From J095 sp964407935 (GTDB lineage Bacteria; Chloroflexota; Anaerolineae; 4572-78; J111): a stretch of DNA of 64,000 nucleotides. Position 1 is the first letter of the stretch. Each line of letters begins with the position of its first letter. Positions 1 through 11,435 of the stretch are shown piece by piece. The notes beneath the pieces were generated by a model, which was not told the DNA's origin, searched no databases, and was given only the letters and a program-made list of their open reading frames with translations. The stretch covers positions 1 to 64,000 of the forward strand of contig CAYOXS010000002.1 in assembly GCA_964407935.1 (NCBI GenBank), in the 5' to 3' direction. The translations under genes and the position numbers were made by a program.

Positions 1-3000
1 TGTGTATCTCGCTCTCCCGGTAGGTTACGCCCACTTCATCAATGTAAACCCAGGTATTATCCTCCGGGGCGATATTGTTTGACACCCGGAATTCCAGGCT
101 GACCACCTGCCCGGCGTAAGGCGTTAAATCCAGTACGCCCTGCCGCCAACCGGTATCCAGCGGCGAAGGTGGCGGGCTGGGTGGCCCGTCGCGCCAATTC
201 TGCCACTCCCACGACCAAACCCGTTCGGGGATGGCATCTTTGTCCTGCCATTTTTGCTGGCCATTGAGATACACTTTAAACGGATCCCACTCCAAAAAGC
301 CGCGATCTTCCGACCCCACCGACACATCGTAACTCAGCAGCCGGTACCAGTAGGTGACCTGAGTCACACCTGTGGGCGTCACATACACCGACTGCCGGAG
401 CCAGGTGTCGCCCACCGCGTGACCGTTGTAGTTGTCCGAAGTAGTTGCCCCCAGCCGCACCATTTTTGAGCCAGAGCCGCGCGGCGTCACCATTGTGCTG
501 CCCACAGTATCGTTGCCCACGATCTGCCCGGAATAAACCTGCGTCGATGTGAGCGGCGTGTAGCTGTTACCCACAATCCAGTTGACCAGCCCGCTCTCAA
601 AATCACCATCAACAAACGAATCACCCACAAACTGTACTTTGGTATCGCCGGTGGCGGTCATACCCGGCACCGAAATAGTCGCCATACCGCTGCTGCTGGC
701 CGCGGTCAGGGTTCGATGCGTGACCCCGTTGACCGTGGGCTTGACCCCACTGATTGTCCCCAGCGAGGTAGTCACCGTAATGGGTAAATTAACGCCGGTC
801 AGCGACTGGCCGGTATCATCTTCCAAAGCGATGGTCAGCACCGCCGAGTCTTTACCGTTGGCAATCAGGTACTTGGGCGAGGCGCTGATTCTGGCCACCA
901 CGCCCCGCACCGGGATTTGATAATCACCGTAGGCTGATAAGCCGGCCACGGAAATTGTCGCCACACCGGGCAAGGCCCCGCCGGTCAATGTTCGGCGCGT
1001 GGCCCCGTTGGTGGTGGGTTGGACGCTGCCAATGCTGCCCAGCGAGGTAGTGACTGTGAGCGGGCCGGTGTAATTGGTGATTACGTGGCCAAAATCGTCC
1101 TGCACGGAGATGGTCAGGGTGCTGGTGCTCCAGCCGTTCACCGTTACAAATTTGGGCGAGGCGCTGATGGTTGCCCGCGACGGCGTGCCGGTGGTAAAGG
1201 TGACCACACCCTGCGCTGGCAGGCCGTCTACGTAAATTGCCGCCTGCCCCACCGTGGTTGGCGCGGTCAGCGTACAGACAAACGTGTCGGCGGAAGTGGT
1301 ACACTGGTTGTAGTTCAAAATCCCCAGCGTAGACGTGACCGTTTTGGGCAGTTGACCGGTGGGCAGGCCATCGCCATCCAGGATTCTAACACGCACTTCG
1401 GCCTGGCTGGTTCCATCGGCGATCAACGTGTTGGGCGTAGCGGTCATCCAGGCCCGCGGCGAAAAGAAGACGGTATCGCCGCTGGCTGCCTTGCCGTTGA
1501 CAAAAATGCGCGCCCGCCCGGAAAAATTACTCGATAACAGGGTGCGGGTCAGCACACCGTTTTTAGTTACGCCGGTACCAATTATAGTACCCAAATCGGT
1601 ACTGACTGAGGCGGCTGTGCCATCGGCGACCAGATTGTCGTAGGCGTCGCGGGCGGTAATGGCCAGTTGGCTGGGCACGCCGCCAATCGGCACGGTGATG
1701 GGTGTGGCTTTGACCACGGTGGTAAAGAGCGCGCCGGGCAGAATTGTCACCGATTTTTCGGGGCTGTAAATGGTGCCGGTGTAGGCCTGAATCCCCAGCG
1801 TGCCGGCCAGCGTGCCGGTAAAAACCCCGCCGCTCAACAGTCCGTCGCCGCTGCCGTACACTTTGCGCCAGTTAAACGGCCCGGTGCTGGTCTGGTTGTT
1901 GTATTTATCGTAGCCAACGGCGCTGAAACCGGTGCTGCTGCCGGCCGTTACCCAAACCGGCACATCGGGCTGCACGGCAATGTGGTGAATACCGCCCGGT
2001 GTAATCGTCACCGCGTCACCGGAGAGGATGAGCGGATTCACCGCCGAAGCCGCGGTAACGGTAAAGACCACCGGCCCGGCCGCAGTTTCCGGGGTGAGGG
2101 TAAAGGTGATAACGTTGCCGGTGGTCGTGCCGCTTAGCGGCGCAACCAGCCCCATCGAGGCGGTGGGGGTGACCACTGTGCCGGCCGGAACCGGGTTATT
2201 CCACTGATCAAACAGGCTAAAGCGCAGCGTCGATTGGTCGCTGCTGTCAACGCGAATAACCGTAGGCGTGGCGGTGAGCACCGCCGCGTAGGGCGGGCCG
2301 GCAATCAACTCCAGCGAGTCGCCCTGCACAACCATCGGCTGGCCGTTGTAGCTGATCTGCATGGCCACCGGCCCCACCGAGCGGTTGGCAGTGTAGGCCA
2401 CCGCAAAACGGCCATCGGTTACCAGCGTGCTGGTGGGTAGCACCGCGCCGCGGGTAACGGTCATCACCGCGGTGCCGGAGCCGGTTATTGGGAAGTGCAG
2501 CCCGTCTTTAATCACAATGTCCAGGGCGGCGCTGCTGACGCCATCGCCCAGCACCTTTGTTTTTGAGGCGGTCACTTGAGCAAAGACCGCGCTGCCGGGG
2601 ATGAAGGTCAGCTTGTTATCGCCCTGCAAAAACAGCGTGCCGCTGGCCCCGGCAATCGAGATAAGGCCATCGCCCAGGGCAAAGGGGCTGACGGTGCGGC
2701 TGGTGCTGCCGCCGAGCGTCGGCGAGTTGTTGCCCGCCACGTTGGCTTTGCTCACCGTCACCGTGATCAGTGTGCCGTCAGAGACCAGGTTGTTAAACTG
2801 GTCATACACCAGAATATTGAGCGTGGCCGGCTGGTCAACCGGCACAATTTTTTGGGTAGCGGTGACCACCGCCTTGGCCGGCGGGCCGGGCGTAAATGTC
2901 ACGCTGGGGAAACCGGTCAGGGCCATTGGGCCGGCGGCGCTGCGAGCGGCAATGGCGTGGGTGCCGGCTTTGGTGGTGGCCGTAAGCACCACACGGGCCT

Positions 3001-6000
3001 CGCCGGCGCTGACCACGCCCGTCGCCGAGCGCGTATCCACCGTCACCGTGATGGTGTGGCCGTCGGCTACATCGTTGCCGTAAACATCGGTTAAATTCGT
3101 GAGCCGGATGGTGGTGGTGCTGGCGTTGTTGGCCTGCACGCTGGCCGGCGTTACCGGCACCAGCCCCTGGGTAGGCGGCGCGGCCACTACGGTCACCGTC
3201 AGCGGATTACTTCTGTAGGGCGCGTTGATGGCCTGCAAAGCGTTGACGCCCGTTTTCATCGGCAAAAATTCCACCGACCGGTTGCGGGCGTCGATGCCGG
3301 TAACCGTGCCGTAGCCGGGGCCGTTCACCGCGGCGTTCTGGCTCCAGATGTAATCCACCGGCTGCCACGGATCGATGATGTTGTAAAATCGATCGCGGCT
3401 GCTGGCCGTGATGGTCAGCGGCACGCCGGCCATCCAGGTAATCGGGCCGGTATAATCCAGGGTGACATATATCAGATCATCGGGCTTGAACTCAACGGCG
3501 TCCGAGCTGGGGTGCAGGCTCAGCGGACCGGCCGGGCCAACAAAGGCCAGCGGGTCGAGGCCGGCGTTGGTCGAGCGCAGCACGGTGCTAATCTGGCCGC
3601 TGCTACCCACGGTGGTTTTGACCACCGGCGAGTCCAGCCCATCAAAAGTGCCGGTCAGGGTTGAGGTCACGGTGATGGCGGTGGCCGGCACCAGATTGCC
3701 GTAGGCGTCGGTGATGGTGATGAGCAGCGAGCTATCCTGCCCAACCGTCAGCGATTTGGGCGCGGCGGTTACTCTGGCAATGGCGGCCACGTTGGGAGTA
3801 AACGCAAACGCGGTGCTGCCGGTAACGGCCACCCCCTGCAAGCCCACCGTGGCCACCCCGGTTTGGGTGAGCGGCACAAGCTGGCGCACCAACTGCCCGT
3901 TTTGCACCAGTTGGCTGCCGCTGAACGAAGCCAGCGCCGGCGAAATGGTGGGGGTGAGCACCTGGCCGGAAACCGGGTGGCCCCAGGCATCCTCCACGGT
4001 AAAGGTGAGCTGCGTGCCGGGATCGCCGGCNNNNNNNNNNNNNNNNNNNNNNNNNNNNNNNNNNNNNNNNNNNNNNNNNNNNNNNNNNNNNNNNNNNNNN
4101 NNNNNNNNNNNNNNNNNNNNNNNNNNNNNNGGTGGCCCCAGGCATCCTCCACGGTAAAGGTGAGCTGCGTGCCGGGATCGCCGGCAGCCAGCGTGGTTGC
4201 GCTGGCGGTCAGCGTCGCCGAAATGGCCGGGCCGGCCACCAGCGGCACCGCGCCGCCGGCCAAAAACTGGTTAGCGCCGTGAGTGACGGTGATCCGGGCA
4301 TCGCCCAGAATCAGGCCGGCTTGCAGCGTGCCGGTCACCAGCCCGTTGGCGGCGGCGGTACCGCTGGCCGGGAAGATTCCCAGCGACGAAACCAGGCTCA
4401 GCGGCCAGCCAGCCGACACGGGGTTGCTGTACTGGTCGGTGATTTGCAGCACCACCGTGCTGGTGTTCACCCCGTTGGCGATGATTTGCGGCGGCGTGGC
4501 CGTAGCAATCGTCGCCCGGAGCGGCGCGCCGGCGGTAAAAGTGACCGCCGTTTGGCCAGACAGGCTGAGCTGTTGATTGTAGGAATTGGCCACGGTAATG
4601 GGGAAAGTGCCGGCCACGGTGGTTGAGGTAAAGCTGGCCGAAACCAGATTGCCGGCCACAGTGCCGGTAATCACCTGCGGCTGCGGCGTGTTGATGTAAA
4701 AGGTTACCGTGTCGCCATCACGCGGCACGTTGCCGTAAACATCGTTCATGGCCGAAAGCGTCAGGTTGACCGGGCTGGCGCCGTCGGCGGGCACCGCGCC
4801 GGGGCTAACGGCCAGCGCGCCGTTGACCGGCGGCGCGGGCAAAATTGTGTAGTAGGTCAACCCCGGCGAAACATAATTGAGGCTGGCATCCCACACCGAA
4901 ACCCGAACCCGAACTGCGCCGGCAATTTTACCGGTGAATGAAGTCTGGCGGCTGTCGGCGGGCACCGGCCAAAAATCACCCTGCCCTCCCTGCGACTCGG
5001 CAAACCAACTATAATTGAGCCGGCTGGGCGGCACCACCGCGTTGCCCACATCGTACACCGTCACCTGAAACGGCGTGGTAATACCGGCGGTGACGGTTAG
5101 TGGCCCGGCCGGGTCAATAATCATCGACACCGGTTCAGTAATGACGATGTTGACGGTATCGGAGTTTTCGTGAATTAACGTTTGGCCGGCGGTATAACGA
5201 ACCGTGAAAACGGCCACGCCTTCGATGGTGCCGGCCGTGAGGGTACACAGCAGTTGCCCGGCCGAGTTGGTAGTAAAGCCGCTGCAACTCAAAACGCCGG
5301 CGGTGCTGGAAATGCTGTGAATGGTGTAACCGGCCAGCACCGGGTTGCTGTAATTGTCTTTTAAAGTGACGGTGATCGGCGTGGACGAAACGCCGTTGGC
5401 ATGCAGCGTTGTTGTCCCGGCTTTGACGGTGACTTTTACCGGCGGGCCGGGCGTAAAGGTGAGGCTGGTGTTACCCGTTACCGGCGAAAGCCCCGGCACG
5501 GTTAAATTGGCCACCCCGGTTTGGGTAATGGAGGTGACAGTGCCAATGGCAATGCCGGTTGAAGGGTTGACACAGTTGATGGTGGGGATACCGATGCTGC
5601 TGTTTAACGTTGGGCAGTAATTATAGTTGACGGCGTTGCCATAGTTGTCGGTGACCAGCAGCGAAATATTTGAAAACGTGCCAATGGGTACCGACGTTGG
5701 CGTGGCTGTGAGCTGGCCCTTAGCCGCCGGGCCGGGGTCAACCACCACATGCGACTCAACATAACCGCCCTTGTTGCTTGAAACCGAAACAATCATCCGG
5801 CCGGCTTTTTGGCCAATCACAACACCGGCGGTATCGATGGTGCCGGTGCCGTCGCCGGGCGGATTGGGCCGGATACCCCAGGAAAAAGTAGCCGATGGAA
5901 TTGGGTTTTTGTATATATCTTTGGCCACCGCCGAAAACGGGAACGACTGGCCGGAGGTCACGTGCACCGGGCTGGCCAGCGTGCCGCTCGGCGTTACCTC

Positions 6001-8574
6001 AATTGAGGCGGCCGTGGGGCCGGGGTCAAACGTGATGATGTCGCCGGTGGCGGCAATGCCGCCCACGTAAATAGCGGGCGTGCCGGATTTGGTCGATTTT
6101 AACGTGCAGGAGAGCATGCCCTGGCTGTTGGTGCCGGTGCAGCCGGACAGCGCGCCGAAGGTGCTGGTAACAACCGGGCTGGCGTTGGCAATGGCATGCC
6201 CCACCTGATCGGTAACGGTAATGACCACGGTTACCGCATCCGGCGCGCCCAGCCCAAGAACATACGCCGTGGTCGGCGTGGCCTGCAAAATGGCGGTGGC
6301 CGGCGGGCCAACCACAAAATTCACATTGACCGGGCTGGCGGTTAAACCGCTCACGCTCACCTGGGCCGTACCGAGCGTGGTTGACGAGCGCAGAGTGCGG
6401 GTGGCCACGCCCGCGGCGTTGGTAGCGCCCGCGCCGGTCAGCGTGCCCAACGTGGTGGAAAAGGCCGGCGTGACGCCCTGCACCGGGTTGGCAAAAATAT
6501 CGGTGACGGTGGCGGTGATCACTGCCGTGGTCAGGCCATCGGCCACAATGCTGGTGGGGCTGGCTTGCAGGCTGGCCAGTTGCGGTGGGCCGGGATTAAA
6601 GGTGATGGTGGGGTTGCCGGTTACCGAAACTGCGCCAGTAGTGCTGGTAACCGCCAGCGTGGCCGCGCCGGCCCGGGTAGAAAACAGCGACAAAAAGGTC
6701 TGCCCGCCGGCATTGGTGTTGGCCGTGGCCGGGGTTACACTGCCAATGGTACTGCCAACCGTGATCGGTACAGAGGGGATCACGTGGCCCACACTGTCGT
6801 ACAGAGTGAAGGTGAGGGGCACCGTTTGGCCTACTTCGGTGGACAGAGTGGCGGCCGCCACATTAACCTGCGCCGGCGGTCCAACAATGAATTGAACACT
6901 GCCCAGGCCGGGAGTGACCAGCCCGGTTACAGTAACCGTGATCGGCACCGTGCCCAGCGTGGTATCGCTGGTGAGGGTACGGTTGATGCTGCCGCTGGTG
7001 GTCGATTCGGTGGCATCGCCGTTGAGGGCACCGCGGGCCACAGTAAAGGTAAAGGTGATGGTTCTGTCTTTGACAATGTTGTGATATTTGTCGTAGGCGG
7101 TGGCTACAATCGTGGCGTCGCTGGCGCCGTTAGCCACAATGGCCGGCGGGGTAATTGTCAGCTCAACGGAGGCCGGGTTGCCGGGCATAAAATTCACCGA
7201 CCGGTCTGTGTTCAGCGAGCCGGCCACGGCTGACAAATTTGCCGTGCCTGTTTGGGTGATGGAGGTGAGCGTAAACGACACCAGGCCATCGGTAGTAGTT
7301 TCGCTGTAGGTCGCGCCGCCGCCGGTCAATTTGCCCAGGCTGGTGGTAATAGTCACGGGGGTGGGTTGAGTGACCAGGTTGCCGTGCATATCCAGCACCT
7401 GCAAATCCAGGTTAACCGAACTCTGACCATCGGCTTCAATTGAAATCGGAACATTTGAGGGCGGATTGAAACGGATTTGAGTGGGCGGCCCCGGCGACAG
7501 GTAAACCTGGGTGTTAACCGGCGTCAGCGCGCCGGATTGGACGGTAACGGTGGCGGTGCCGGCGGTGGTTCCGGCCAGCGTGGCTGTTGCTTTGCCACCG
7601 CTGGTCGGAACTACGACTGTTGTACCCACGCCGTTCAACTGGCCCAAGTTGGTAGTAAACGTAATCGGCTGGCCGTCGATGGGGTTGGCGTATTGGTCCT
7701 GCACCTGCCCGGTGATAACCGACTGCTGGCCGCCAACCACCGAAATTGATGCGGGCGCTGCGGAGACGGACAGTAAATTTGGCGGGCCGGGCAGCAGAGA
7801 AATCGTTTTGACCACCGGAGACAGAGCGCCGGCGGTCACCGTAATCCGGGCGGTACCGGCGACGGTCATCGCACTGAAGGTTTTGTTAACCTGGCCGGCT
7901 GTAGTGGTGGCGGTGATAGTGCTGCCGGCCGGCTGGCCATCAATCGACCCCAAATTGTAACTGAGCAATACCACCGTATTATCGCCGAGCGGGTTGCCGT
8001 ACACATCTTCTACGGTCACCGCCAGGCTGGCCGTAGAGGCCGGGCCAACCGTCAGCGAGGTGGGGTTGACATTCACCGTCAGGTGATGGGGATTGCCGGG
8101 GCTAACGGTGATCGGCACCGGGCTACCGACGCTGCTGTATTGCCCGGACGACACCCCGTAATCGCTGTTGTAGAGCGTGCCGCTTTGTTGGGCCAGCGCC
8201 GTAAACCTGACCTGAGCAGTTTGGCCGTTATTAACGGTAGCATTCCAGGTGATAACGCCGTTTGACAGCGTGCCGCCATCCAGTACCTGCTGGGCCACAA
8301 TCCCGCTGGGGACGGTATCGGTGATGGTGGCGACGACATTGGCCCCGGTGTTATTGGTAATGACAAGGGTGTACTGAAATTCTTCGCCGGCCTGCACCGA
8401 GCTTTTTGAAACCAGTTTGGTGATCTCGCCAAAGCCGGCGGCCCGGGTTGGGGTGCTGCCAATAAACGCCAGCGGCGACAAAAACAGGACAGCCGCAAAA
8501 AAGGGTAAAATCAGGCGCGTCAATTTGAGCAGCAGTAGGTTGGAATAGGAACGGGTGCGATGAATGCTGGTCAT
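1..8574 (-). CDS. Giant secreted Ig-like repeat protein (Big_1/invasin type), C-terminus beyond window
   Basis: Secreted or surface protein, probably an adhesin or envelope filament. Residues 1-45 are a long signal peptide with a hydrophobic core, ending near TRAA. Next comes a DUF11-like domain (about 50-150), then a long series of roughly 90-110 residue Big_1-like repeats that each carry a D-x-YGNPV type turn and a Gly-Pro-Pro boundary. The frame appears broken by the N gap at 4031-4130. On the far side, the frame with codons starting at positions congruent to 2 mod 3 stays Ig-like and reads open to base 1. Dropping 155 bases (100 N plus one 55-base duplicate) joins the two halves into about 2806 residues. 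The part read from about 650 down to 1 is a different, Trp- and Tyr-rich beta-sandwich that starts with DGDFESG and resembles carbohydrate-binding jelly-roll domains. No stop lies in the window. Ligand and attachment are unknown. Confidence 0.85.
4031..4130. other. Assembly gap of 100 N, an unmerged 55-base contig overlap
   Basis: The 55 bases before the gap (3976-4030) are identical to the 55 bases after it (4131-4185). Joining the two copies restores the reading frame of the giant Ig protein and produces a normal-length Ig repeat. The gap is therefore an unmerged contig overlap and does not represent missing sequence. Confidence 0.93.
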
Positions 8575-8585
8575 ACTGGCAAAAC

Positions 8586-9563
8586 CTATTTAGGCGGAAT
8601 GGGCGTCGGCGTACTGGTTGGCGTTGGCGTCCGCGACGGATCGGTTGTCGCGGTGGGCGTAGACGTTGGCGTCGACGTGGGAGTCACGGTGGGCGTTTGA
8701 GTTGGTGTGCCGGTGGGGGTTGCGGTAACCGTTGGCGTGTGGGATGGCGTTGGCGTTGGTGGTGTAACGGTGTACGTAGGCTGGCTGGTGTAGGTGGGAT
8801 TGGGCGTGTAGGTTGGCTGCGGATAGGGCGTGCTGGTTGGATAGGGTGTGTCGGTGGGATACGGTGTCGGTGTAACCTTGGATGGATCGGGCGTGTAAGT
8901 GGGATAGGGCGTGCTGGTTGGGTACACGGTGCTGGTTGGGCGAGTAGTAGCGGTGGGAGCCGGAGTATTGGTTGGCGGTTTGGTAGCAGTTGGTGAACCG
9001 ATGGGTGTGTAGGTTGGTTGAACGGTGTAGGTGGGATTGGGTGTGAAGGTGGGATAGGTATAGTAGGGCGTTTGGATTGCGCCGGCCGGTACCGCTCCCC
9101 CCACGGCGTTGATGGCCGCTAATTCTCGGGGAATTAGCAGCACCTGCCCAACCTCAAGTTTATTGGGGTCAGGCAGGTTGTTATATTGAGCAATAAGCAG
9201 ATGGTCTTCAATACCAAAGCGATCGGCAATCAGGCTGAGCCAGTCACCGGGTTGAACCACGTAAACAATGGGGCCGGTATCTGCCGCTGCCGCGAGCGTG
9301 GGCGTTGGCACATAGGGCGCATCCAGCGAATAAATGGCCGCGACCGGCACCGGCGTTATCTGTTCCGGGGGTGCCGGCGCGGGAGAAGTCACCTCAACCG
9401 GGATCGGTGTGGCGGCAATTTGCGCGGGGGTTGGCGGCACTTCAACCAGATCGCTGCGCCGCCGAATAACCAGCGCGCAGCCGCTGGTTGCAACCAAAAT
9501 CACAATCATGAGCAGTAAAACAACCGCTGTTTTTACCCGATGCTCCGGCATGAAATCCATCAT
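8586..9563 (-). CDS. LysM-domain lipoprotein with long Thr-Pro-rich tail
   Basis: Probable peptidoglycan-binding surface lipoprotein. Residues 10-29 form a signal peptide ending in a lipobox (ATSGC), so the mature protein would start at Cys29. One LysM domain lies at about 98-146, with the hallmark VQPGD start and VGQVLLIP end. Roughly the last 160 residues are a low-complexity Thr/Pro/Tyr linker typical of secreted Chloroflexota proteins. Its start overlaps the csrA stop as ATGA, so it is probably co-translated with csrA, and it lies 11 bases before the giant Ig gene. A start a few codons downstream is possible because no clear ribosome binding site is visible. It could anchor or help position the Ig protein, but that is inference from position only. 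Confidence 0.8.
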   Translation of the reverse strand: MMDFMPEHRVKTAVVLLLMIVILVATSGCALVIRRRSDLVEVPPTPAQIAATPIPVEVTSPAPAPPEQITPVPVAAIYSLDAPYVPTPTLAAAADTGPIVYVVQPGDWLSLIADRFGIEDHLLIAQYNNLPDPNKLEVGQVLLIPRELAAINAVGGAVPAGAIQTPYYTYPTFTPNPTYTVQPTYTPIGSPTATKPPTNTPAPTATTRPTSTVYPTSTPYPTYTPDPSKVTPTPYPTDTPYPTSTPYPQPTYTPNPTYTSQPTYTVTPPTPTPSHTPTVTATPTGTPTQTPTVTPTSTPTSTPTATTDPSRTPTPTSTPTPIPPK

Positions 9564-9808
9564 TTGTCTTTGGCTTGAAATAAATCTTGCAGTGAAGTCA
9601 GCAGGGCTTCATTGGCGGGCGCGGCCAGTTTGGCGGCGCGCAGGTTTTCTTCTTTGATGGCGTCGTACAGTTCCTGGCGCAAAATACGCACATTGCCGGG
9701 CGCACTGATACCAATTTTTACCCGGTCGCCTTCAACGCTCAGAACAGTGATGACAATATCGTCGCCAATCAGCAGGCTTTCGTTGGGTTTGCGGCCTAAA
9801 ACCAGCAT
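9560..9808 (-). CDS. csrA: Carbon storage regulator CsrA (RNA-binding translational regulator)
   Basis: Small homodimeric RNA-binding protein that represses translation by binding GGA motifs near start sites. In flagellated bacteria with FliW it controls flagellin synthesis. At 82 residues it is slightly longer than the usual 60-75. It has the MLVLGRK start, the IGISAP core and the RNA-contacting Arg44 (ILRQELYDAI). A strong AGAGGAGGTG site sits inside the end of fliW, and one base separates the two genes, so the fliW-csrA pair is translationally linked. The extra C-terminal residues may serve FliW binding, which is known for the CsrA C-terminus in Bacillus. Confidence 0.97.
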   Translation of the reverse strand: MLVLGRKPNESLLIGDDIVITVLSVEGDRVKIGISAPGNVRILRQELYDAIKEENLRAAKLAAPANEALLTSLQDLFQAKDK

Positions 9809-9809
9809 G

Positions 9810-10295
9810 TTACACCTCCTCTACCGACGGCTCAGTTTTGGCGGAGGCGGCGGGATTGACCACCGGATGGCGGGCGCTGTACGCCGACTCGGCCAGGATA
9901 ACCTGCACCCCCAGCCCCGTTTCTTTGTTGACGACCAGCGGCCCCAGCAGATTGGCGGTTACGCCAAACGGCTCCTCCTGCACCGAAATAATGCAACTGA
10001 CATCCAGCGTTTTGTGGTTGGACTCAACCACGCCCGGCGGGCCGGCGTAGCCCAGCGTCTTGATGTCGGCTTCGGAGAGGGTGAGTTTGTAGGTGGGCAT
10101 TACCTGATACGGATTGGCCACAATCAGCGACATGCGCTCATCCTGCAGCGATTTGAGCAGCCGCAGCGGCCCGCCGGCCGGGTGTGAAATCATCACAAAC
10201 CGGCGCCACTCCTCAAGGCCAATCAGCCCTTTTGAAAATTCAATCGGGGTTACGTCATCGCCCAGCAGCGATGATGTCTCTTCGTGTTCGGTCAT
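9810..10295 (-). CDS. fliW: Flagellar assembly factor FliW (CsrA antagonist)
   Basis: FliW binds CsrA allosterically and releases it when flagellin is low, in a partner-switch with flagellin. The 161-residue protein has the family pattern: the FSKGLIGLEEWRRFVMI segment near residues 19-35, then alternating beta strands ending in VQVILAESAYSARHPV. The gene starts 48 or so bases after a box-type promoter (10350-10415), and a hairpin at 10427-10475 separates it from flgL. It therefore begins its own transcription unit (fliW, csrA, LysM, Ig protein). Flagellin, the expected third partner, is outside the window. Confidence 0.95.
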   Translation of the reverse strand: MTEHEETSSLLGDDVTPIEFSKGLIGLEEWRRFVMISHPAGGPLRLLKSLQDERMSLIVANPYQVMPTYKLTLSEADIKTLGYAGPPGVVESNHKTLDVSCIISVQEEPFGVTANLLGPLVVNKETGLGVQVILAESAYSARHPVVNPAASAKTEPSVEEV

Positions 10296-10349
10296 GTGCG
10301 TTACCTTTTTTGTTATAAACCTGAATAGACTTCTGTTGAACCTGAGTCT

Positions 10350-10415
10350 AATTTAGCACAGGTCATTTTCTTTTTGCATAAACTTAGAGTTAAGGCCGGG
10401 TAAATGTAACGTAAA
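10350..10415 (-). promoter_or_regulatory. Box-type flagellar promoter A upstream of fliW
   Basis: Read on the minus strand, four hexamers stand at 11-base steps: TTTACG (10415), TTTACC (10404), TTAACT (10393) and TTTATG (10382). A 21-base spacer and the -10 box TAAATT (10355-10350) follow. The same layout occurs at five other flagellar units in the window. The last repeat falls where a -35 box would lie, but a 21-base spacer is too long for ordinary sigma-70 contact, so activation by a bound regulator is likely. Confidence 0.8.
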
Positions 10416-10426
10416 GGCTTTGGTTT

Positions 10427-10475
10427 GAGATAAAAAAGAGACAACGGGGCCAGCCCTTTGCCTCTCATTTATCTC
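10427..10475 (-). terminator. Hairpin after flgL, probable terminator
   Basis: An 8-base perfect inverted repeat (GAGATAAA at 10427-10434, TTTATCTC at 10468-10475) with an inner AGAG/CTCT pairing lies 42 bases after the flgL stop. On the minus strand the descending arm contains a T-run. It separates the flg operon from promoter A. The loop is long, so it is a fair rather than a strong terminator. Confidence 0.5.
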
Positions 10476-10516
10476 ACCGGCCGTACCGTCCAGGTCAATC
10501 GATGCCGCGCCGTACC

Positions 10517-11419
10517 CTACCGCAGATAATCTAACAATGATGTATTCAGAACGCGGCCATTTACAGCCAGGGCTGTTTCGTACACAAATTTTTGCTGGTT
10601 CAGATCGGTAATCACCTTCGTCATGTCGGCGTCTTCGGCTTTGGAGAGCAGCTCCTGCATCCCCAGTTCGGCATTTTCCATGCGCGCGGTGGCCGATTCC
10701 AGCCGGCGCATTTTGGTGCCCACCGCCGCCCGAACATCCAGGGTGGTATCCAGCCCGGATTTAATGTCGGTGATGGCGGTTTCAAGCGCCGCCGGATCAT
10801 ACGGCGTTTGTACCAGCGCGTCGCGCAAATTGATGAGCGTGTTAAAAATGCCGGGGAAAACGCTGTCGCCGGAAACATTGACGACCATATTGACGCCGGG
10901 TTCAACTTCGCGCACAATCTGGCCGCTGATCACGCCGTTGGCCGCAATCGAGCTGATCTGTCCCTGAACATCACGAGTTTCGGCGTAGGCCGGCGTGCTC
11001 AATTTAAAGCCAGAAAACAGGTAATCGTCGCCGTGGCGCGTGTTGGCCACAGCCATCATTTCTTCCAGAATTTCATCTACTTCGATGGACACCGCCTGCC
11101 GCCCGTCATCGCCGAGGGTGTCACTGGCGCCCTGTAAAGCCAGCGATTGCGCCCGGTTGAGCAGGCTGCCCACGTGGTCCAGAGCCTCATCGGTGGCCGA
11201 CAGCCAATCTCGGCTCAGGCCAATATTGCCGCGAGCCGTTTCGCTGGCCTTGATTTTTGAGCGAAAGCCCAAACTCTGCTCCACGGCAAACGGGTCGTCT
11301 TCTGGTTTGTTGACGCGCTTGGTGGTAACGGCCTGCCGCTGCGATTCCGACAGGCGGCGCAGGTTGGTTTGCATGCCATTCAACGCCGATGTGGCGAGCA
11401 TTTTTTGCGTGATACGCAT
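10517..11419 (-). CDS. flgL: Flagellar hook-filament junction protein FlgL (HAP3)
   Basis: Second junction protein between hook and filament, exported by the flagellar type III system. The 300 residues have the flagellin-like N-terminal coiled-coil segment (RITQKMLATSALNGMQTNLRRL) and the flagellin-like C-terminus, including KVITDLNQQKFVYETALAVNGRV and a final SLLDYLR. An excellent AGGAGGTGACTG site precedes the ATG. It is the last gene of the sigma-28 unit flgM-flgN-flgK-flgL, with 16 bases between flgK and flgL. Confidence 0.96.
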   Translation of the reverse strand: MRITQKMLATSALNGMQTNLRRLSESQRQAVTTKRVNKPEDDPFAVEQSLGFRSKIKASETARGNIGLSRDWLSATDEALDHVGSLLNRAQSLALQGASDTLGDDGRQAVSIEVDEILEEMMAVANTRHGDDYLFSGFKLSTPAYAETRDVQGQISSIAANGVISGQIVREVEPGVNMVVNVSGDSVFPGIFNTLINLRDALVQTPYDPAALETAITDIKSGLDTTLDVRAAVGTKMRRLESATARMENAELGMQELLSKAEDADMTKVITDLNQQKFVYETALAVNGRVLNTSLLDYLR

Positions 11420-11435
11420 CAGTCACCTCCTAATC

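Noticed and set aside
1019..3094. Several long plus-strand open frames opposite the Ig repeat gene
   Set aside because: They are low-complexity antisense frames with no ribosome sites or family resemblance, which arise from GC-rich codon bias of the Ig gene.
3732..4145. Minus-strand frame across the first N gap coding Arg/Gly-rich protein
   Set aside because: It is a shadow frame. The frame that continues the Ig-like pattern is a different one.
3976..4185. 55-base duplication as a real tandem repeat of the Ig gene
   Set aside because: The same 55-base length occurs at an unrelated gap in flgN, and removing one copy restores the frame in both places, so it is an assembly artefact.
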